Below are positions 57,393 through 64,000 of a stretch of 64,000 nt of DNA, one piece after another. Source of the stretch: Notolepis coatsorum (Eukaryota; Chordata; Actinopteri; Aulopiformes; Paralepididae); assembly GCA_963971535.1 (NCBI GenBank), contig OZ020585.1, positions 155,297,083 through 155,361,082 on the forward strand. The letters are read 5' to 3'. The notes beneath the pieces were generated by a model. It was not told the origin of the DNA, made no database searches, and saw only the letters and a list, made by a program, of their open reading frames with translations. Position 1 is the first letter of the stretch; each line of letters opens with the position of its first letter. The position numbers and the translations under genes were made by a program.

Positions 57393-58574
57393 TTTCTTCC
57401 GAATCAACTGATCTACTTCATATACGTAAGTGCAGACAAACTTGGTTGCCATTAGGCTACAAAGTCCTGCCTAATGCATTATCAGAAAACTAATTTGATC
57501 CCTCTGCATCATTATTCAATTGCATTAGCCTCCATTCAGTAAGCTGCTGCTTACCTCTTCACTCACGCACTCAGCTTGTCACATCCCACCACCACTTCAG
57601 TATCTTCTAAACACATTGTTTGTCCACTAATAATCACAGGTTTTCATCCACTAATCCAAATAGTCCATCCAATAGAGTAGACGAATCAGTCACATTTTGA
57701 GAACAAATTGACTTGTTTGACTAAGACTGTTACGACCCCTGTGGGTCTAAGGGGAAGCACATACATTGGGATATAACAAAGACCCTAGCACCTAAATGGT
57801 TGATGCCTGTCTCCCAGAGGTGGGACCAAGTCATGGTTTTGCAAGTCCCAAGTAGGTCTCAAGTCTTTACACTCAAGTTGAAAGTCAAGACTGCCAATGC
57901 CCAAGTCAAGACAGGGAAGTCTCACGCAAGTCACAAGTCTGAAATGTTGGATTTCGAGTCCTAAACAAGTCCTAATGCGTTCTTTCCAAACGTAATGTAA
58001 TTTAAAAATAGTAAAGCCAACAGAGTAATTGGTAGTATAGTATGACAAAAAAGGTAATGGTAAAGGTAACGCTTAAAATGTATTATTGCAGCGGCAAAAG
58101 GCGCAGTGAAAAATTTTGGGTGCACCTAAATGAAAAAGTTAGGCGCACTGGTGCAACCAATGTAAAAAGTTCGTTTGGAGCCCGACCTGTGTAACCGCTG
58201 CCTGTGATCTTGCAGCTCCTTGCTGCTGTTTATTATATAATATATCAGTCAGATTGCTTGTGATACCTTGGTGTAATTACAGTAAACAAATGAGACCATT
58301 GGTGTAACATTGGGAGCCTATTTCTCATGATAAGATCAAATGTCCCATAAACTTCCTGTTGTAAGCATGGACATGAGATTTGCTTTAAATATCCACTACA
58401 ATTATATTTTAATTCAGTCATAAATTTCTTATTGTGAACTGTTAAACATAATTATTTCAGCTTCAGAGTTCAGATGCATCATTTGATATGTTGTGTTTGG
58501 TCACCCTCTTGGAGCAAGGCCAACTCTCAGTAGGCTGAGGAGGTGTGGCCTTCAGATCACTAGACGCTATAGAT
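57393..58574. other. no gene; repeat remnants
   Basis: 57815-57990 starts CAGAGGTGGGACCAAGTCA and is rich in CAAGTC, like one end of a common hAT MITE; its other end was not found. 58499-58555 resembles 36732-36790. The rest is unassigned. Confidence 0.5.
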
Positions 58575-59099
58575 CAGTGGTGGGCAACCATGTTGGTCGC
58601 AAGGGGCCTTTGAGTCGATCTCTGGATGATTTGGAAATCCCAGACAAAGATATCCAATCACACTCAGGCTTTCTGTTTTAAATGTGAATCCCAATCAATC
58701 CCTGTCCTGTGTGGCTCTTAAGCCCGCCTTCTTCTTTCACTGTCTTTCCCTTGGCTCCACCCTCTGGAGCGAATTCCCCTCATTTCGTGTTTTTTTTAAT
58801 TACGTCATGAATAGCCCTGCTGGGATTACAAATACGTCACACTCAGCCAGGTGTATTACCTGCTTACAACCACAACTGAGCTGATAAGACTGCGCCATTG
58901 AGAATTGGTTTGGGAAGAGACAAAACACCTACCATTGCAACACAGATTGGCAAGAGGATTCTCATCTGCCTCATATGTAACAACTGTGCGGCATTGGCAA
59001 AAAAAAAGGGAACCTGGCATTTCCTGTCACTCACAAATGGTTTGACAAGATGTAGCCAACAGTGAAGTGAGAAAAAGAAAGGTGCCTGAGAACTGAAAT

Positions 59100-59300
59100 C
59101 CCAACTAGCAGTGGCTGATGGATTTGTCTTTCCTTGTAGACCCGACAGAGATACAGAATGAGCTGAATTTATAGCTGCAAGGAAAATACAGACATGTGGT
59201 AGACACTATCAGCTCATTTCAGGCTTTCAAAATCAGAGTACAGATGAACTGTGCAACGCTGCAGAGGCGTACCCTCCGCTACTACAGGATGTGCATCAGA
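59100..59300 (+). pseudogene. hAT transposase fragment
   Basis: Reads LWLMDLSFLVDPTEIQNELN, then L, a stop, LQGKYRHVVDTISSFQAFKI and RVQMNCATLQ. This is the conserved hAT segment DLAFLTDITxHLNxLNLxLQGK followed by AFKxKL of ZBED-type transposases. An in-frame stop before LQGK and loss of the rest show it is dead. Confidence 0.8.
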
Positions 59301-59412
59301 ACTGGAGTGACAAGGCAAAGAGGCAACGCAGTTGGACACAGAGGGCTTTCTTGTACGTTTTCTGCTTGGACTTTTTTTGCCTCTAAAATAAGAAAGAATC
59401 ATATATTAATAT

Positions 59413-59900
59413 TAGTGCTGTCAGGCGATTAAAAAAAATCTAATTAATTACAGGATTTGTAATTAATTAATCTAATTAATCGCATTTTAATCGCATAACC
59501 ATTTTATGCCTGATATTCTATATTCTATAATCATATTTCAAATTGCATGTGTCCGGATGGCAGAATTCAGTACTGTATCTACAAAACCTTCTGTTTAATC
59601 ATCTTCCATTTATTAATTTGCTTAGATTTCTCAGGTCTGGTCAATTTTAGCATGGTGTTATTCACAGTCAAAGATTTAAAAAAAAATATTGATATTCTCA
59701 TTTGGTTCATTACAATTTACTCAAGCCTAGTAACAGACACAGTATTTCTGACACTGGGAATACATTCCCTGAGATCCATTATAGATGTCCCTAGAATCAG
59801 ATACCAAGAACATGCAAATGGCCATATTAAAAAGTTAATTTTCATAACGCGATAATTTGCTGTGTAATTAATTAATCTAATTGATAAACTGACAGCCCTA
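59413..59900. mobile_element. hAT MITE (TAGGGCTGTC family)
   Basis: Ends TAGTGCTGTCAGGCGATTAA and TTGATAAACTGACAGCCCTA with ATTAATCTAATTAATCG blocks. 8-bp duplication ATTAATAT (59405-59412, 59901-59908). Confidence 0.88.
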
Positions 59901-60069
59901 ATTAATATATAATATTGATTATTTTGTATTGTGCAATTCTTGACTTCTCAAATAAACATCTGGAACAATAAGGAATCTTTTTTTTCTTAATCTTGAATTT
60001 TAAAGCAAAAAAGCCAAAATAGGAGCAAGTGCTATCATCAGCATTTTAAGTGTTGTTTTATTATTATTT

Positions 60070-60613
<544 letters not shown>

Positions 60614-62888
60614 TTAACACTTTGAGTGCCACGCCGGGTTTTCCTTTTTACCCCCTTGATGCCACAGTCCACTTCAATGTTAACGTTAATATCGCCTAAT
60701 CTATGTTTTAAATTATGGCTGTTACAAAGGATCAGATTAAACCGAATATATATATTTATTGATTGATATATATTGCATAGTATTTGTATATCGTTTGATA
60801 TCCCTTGTATATTCCTTGTACATATACACGGAATATCCCTTTAGCCTATTACAGACCATAATATTTCATTCTCCTATTGGACAGCGGTCCACAGGCGCCG
60901 GGGCCGTGCCTCCAGAGTCAGGTTCAAAGCCACCGTCAAGACATGTCTGTGCATGCCCGGCCTTGCCCAGGGATACGAGACAGAAATGAGGTTGGCACTA
61001 GTTTGTTCGCCGTGCATATAAATATGGCGCAGGTGAATACAGAAGTAGAGTTACCCAATAAGTTGAAGCCTCACCCACGATACTCCGTGCGGTGAAGTAT
61101 GGCCTGTTTGGCCCCAAATAGAGCATTGAGACCGCGTGCGAATTAATAACTGAATTGTCAGAGTTTGGCGCTATACCGTCGAGTGCGACATATTTCTATT
61201 AAGTCAGTAATAGTCTATTTGTGTATAGTGTATCGTGCGGCTAAAGTTCTACAGTGACCAGCATCACCAACGCTTCCTCGTACCAGCTAGAGTGCTTATC
61301 CAGGCTGGGCTGCTTTCATGGCGCTTTCACCCGAGGAGACCTAGACGAGAACCGTGTGGACATGTACACTGGATTAATCTACCCGACGACTACATAGCCC
61401 TTTGCGGCTGGATTATATTTGTTTTGGTCCTGTGATTTATGGAGCGGAGAATCGCCGACGCCTACACGTGTTGGATTTACCCTGTGAGGAGACCAGTCGA
61501 GTCTGCGCCTCAGAGAGCCTGAGGCCGGCTAGCTTTCTTCACTGTGGAGCTACAGTCTACGGAGAACAGCTGTATTCGTCTGTGGATCAAGAGACTATTG
61601 CACCGTCTCCTGTACTTGGAGTCTCCTTAGTCATCGTTGACCAGACTCTCTACTACCGACAGATCCTCTACCCCTGCTGGCTTACAACCGGGGGGACCCT
61701 TCCAGTATCTCCCGCTATATATTACTAGTGTACCATAGATATAATTCCCTAAGATTCAGGTTGTATAATTACCTCCTGCGTAACCAGAGAATGGACATTC
61801 GTTATTGATTTGCCTACGCACATTCCTTTGCCTTATAAGCGCATCCAAAGTAAAATACAGAGAAGTATATTATGTACCTTTTGCTGCAATAAATACTTAA
61901 TTACCATTTGGTGTGGAACCGATTCATTGTGGGAAGTGTTCATCATATTTATATATCATGTACTGTATGGCCAGTAATTAAAGTACATAAAGCGGTAGTG
62001 GTTTAATGATACCATACTTATCAATACAGTCAGGGAATTGTACCCCTCAGTTACAATGGCTATGTGTCTAATCTGCCCGTCGCTTATCAAAGAATACTTT
62101 TCCAGTCTGTGCTGTCAAGGCAGATTGGTTTTTTATCGCTTCATTTCCGTTTCAGAGCATTTTGAAAAGCACCCGTTTTGAGGTAAAAAACCTTCCATTC
62201 TGGGGCATTCTATGATAATCGTCTTTTACTGGAATATTCCAGAACGTTGATATTTGTCGGCCTATTTATGAATCGTTTTCAAATAAACGCTAGATGATCA
62301 ATATTATACATACACGCACGCCCATTCGAGGCGCGCACGGATAATCGGCGTGTTCATTTCCTCATGGATTTTTTCAGTAAAACCGAAAGAGCCCATTTCA
62401 CAAAACAGCCTATATCTTCATCAAAATTTGTCTGATTATCCTAACACTGATAACATAGATTCCTTACCTGACATCAGATGGTATCCAACTGGTATATTCC
62501 AATTCCTGATCACCATTCGAAAAAATCGATAAGTGTATGGATCCAACGTGATACAGTAGTACACATGATTCCGCGGGGCTGAGAGGCTCCAGAATGAACT
62601 GTGGTAACCCCGGCTGGATCAGTGGACTGGAAAATGTGGAGTACCGGATTTTTTTCCCCATCCATTTTCATTGAGTCCATTCCAAAATCCCTTAATGTCA
62701 TCTGGGAGATGATAGGGGGCGCTTTTTTCCACATATGATCACCGGCGGCGCTCGGGTATACTCGGGTAGGCTCGCATGATGCAATATGATTTCAGATAGC
62801 TAAAAAAAATCTGAGAAATCTCGTGAGTGGCTTTCAACATAACTATCGGAAACCCGAGATATCTCGTGTGTGGCAGTGAAAGTGTTAA
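60614..62888. mobile_element. piggyBac-like element holding a solo BEL LTR
   Basis: TTAA at both edges (60614-60617, 62885-62888), with CACTTTGAGTGCC on the left and GGCAGTGAAAGTG on the right. About 0.94 kb without the LTR. The same family as 50275-51140. No transposase seen. Confidence 0.82.
60720..62055 (+). mobile_element. solo BEL/Pao LTR
   Basis: A single LTR of 1336 bp, TGTTACAAAGG...CTCAGTTACA, of the A/B subfamily. A perfect 5-bp duplication ATGGC flanks it (60715-60719, 62056-62060). No internal region remains, so it is a recombination product of a former full element. Confidence 0.95.
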
Positions 62889-63089
62889 TATTAAATTATT
62901 GACTCATTATATGTTTGCATTATTCTGATTCTATTCTGCAGCCTATAATAAAACCTAAAAGCAGCTGTCATTCTCACTGTCTGCTTGGCTATGGTAGGGC
63001 TATGGCGATGGTAGATCTCTCCAGTCTGGGAAAAGGACAAAGTAGACTAGATATCATGTCTAAAAAGGTTGCCCACCCCTGCTATAGAT

Positions 63090-63543
63090 GCTTGATTGTT
63101 AAGCACTTAGTGTCCTTACAACACTCAGATGTGACTGATGGGCCAATCAGACATAGTGGGATTGAAGGAGGGACCAATCAGACATAGTGTGATTGACTGA
63201 TGGGCCAATCAGAGTAACCAGAGTATATTATGTAATATCTTCAAGGAAGCAGATTGCATATCTAGAATGGCTTGATTTTGTTGATATCCAGGGGGATAGT
63301 GATCAAAGGGCTTTAGTTAATTTTACATCAACATACCTTCTGTTAAAAATGCAACAATAATGAAAAACACGCTTTACATTGTAATGAATCTTTAATGACT
63401 AGAGGAGAGGAACAGCCCTTGCTAACTGTGATGTGAACGTTATTTTTGTTGATAAAGCAAGTTTGTGTGGAAAGGCTTCCTTTGTGCCAAAACTCTGTGG
63501 ATCCAACCTGGTCGTACACAGTATCAACACAAAATAGAGGATA
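63090..63543. repeat. short tandem CCAATCAGACATAGTG motifs, otherwise unassigned
   Basis: GGGCCAATCAGACATAGTG-like units occur three times at about 63138-63212. Nothing else recognised. Confidence 0.5.
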
Positions 63544-64000
63544 TTAACACTTTGGCGACCACAGTCTTGCGGCGATTTATGCCTCAGAGAACAGAGGTTT
63601 GTTTACAAACCGATGTACTTTCTAAGAGCTATATATATAATTTATAGAAATGCTATCTGTCCATTCTCATTGTCACTTGAGTGCATAAACCGTGCCTTCA
63701 TAATGGCTTAAAGAAAAAAAAATCCATCGGTTGGTTGTCATTTTATAGCGTTGTGAATATTTTTTTTCACGCTTTTCGTCTCGTCTTTTTTCCAGGAAGC
63801 TAGATAATAGGCTAAACGTTGGCGCCGTTATATCAAACGCCATTTCTACTGTATATATACGAATGAAATAAAACAAACTGCGTAGCATCCGGACTATTAC
63901 AGAGCATCTATGTCCATTGGCTAATCATAAATCCCATTATTCCAGGCTGAAATATGCGTTCGGTAACGGGATCAAAGATGGAGGGTCTTCGTTTGGAATC
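63544..64000. mobile_element. possible piggyBac-like left end
   Basis: TTAA (63544-63547) followed by CACTTTGGCGACCAC, similar to the left ends at 50275 and 60614. No partner end before the window stops, so this is tentative. Confidence 0.3.

Overview
The window is a repeat-packed stretch of a teleost fish genome. Three things point to a fish. There is one exon of the vertebrate gene vwc2l. There is a processed copy of vertebrate xpo1. The transposon mix (BEL/Pao LTR elements, L2-like LINEs, many hAT and piggyBac-like elements, tRNA-derived SINEs) is typical of fish and not of mammals or birds. No complete, ordinary host gene lies here. Almost everything is transposon inserted into transposon, and many insertions can be dated relative to one another because their ends and target-site duplications (TSDs) can be read directly.

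Layout. 1-15221: two BEL/Pao elements in head-to-tail tandem on the minus strand, sharing one LTR. The shared LTR is split by an L2-like LINE. 15222-19151: a hAT carrying a tRNA-type SINE, further SINEs, and a foldback element sitting inside a SINE. 19152-36556: a hAT whose two ends are 17 kb apart because it holds a young BEL element (19626-29759, TSD GGTAC, itself split by another hAT), a long-inverted-repeat element with a hAT in one arm (29880-31442), and a multi-exon DDE-type transposase gene of a family I cannot name (32383-35694). Seven copies of a 13-bp motif flank or lie within that gene's non-coding parts. 36557-43000: a processed xpo1 pseudogene split by a hAT, a Harbinger-like element holding a piggyBac-like palindrome, and a 2.6-kb foldback element holding two hATs. 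43001-52344: a second copy of the SINE, five more hATs, L2 tails, and a 678-bp block shared almost exactly by two unrelated hATs. 52345-64000: a 15-unit, 36-bp minisatellite, the vwc2l exon (53537-53666, plus strand) with its downstream intron, and a hAT (58575-63081) containing a piggyBac-like element that in turn contains a solo BEL LTR.

The candidates for new biology are the unassigned DDE transposon with its repeated 13-mer (31.7-35.8 kb), the related foldback families with 9-bp target duplications, and the 678-bp block captured between 70-bp direct repeats. All family assignments were made by eye from protein motifs, terminal repeats and TSDs. No database search was run.
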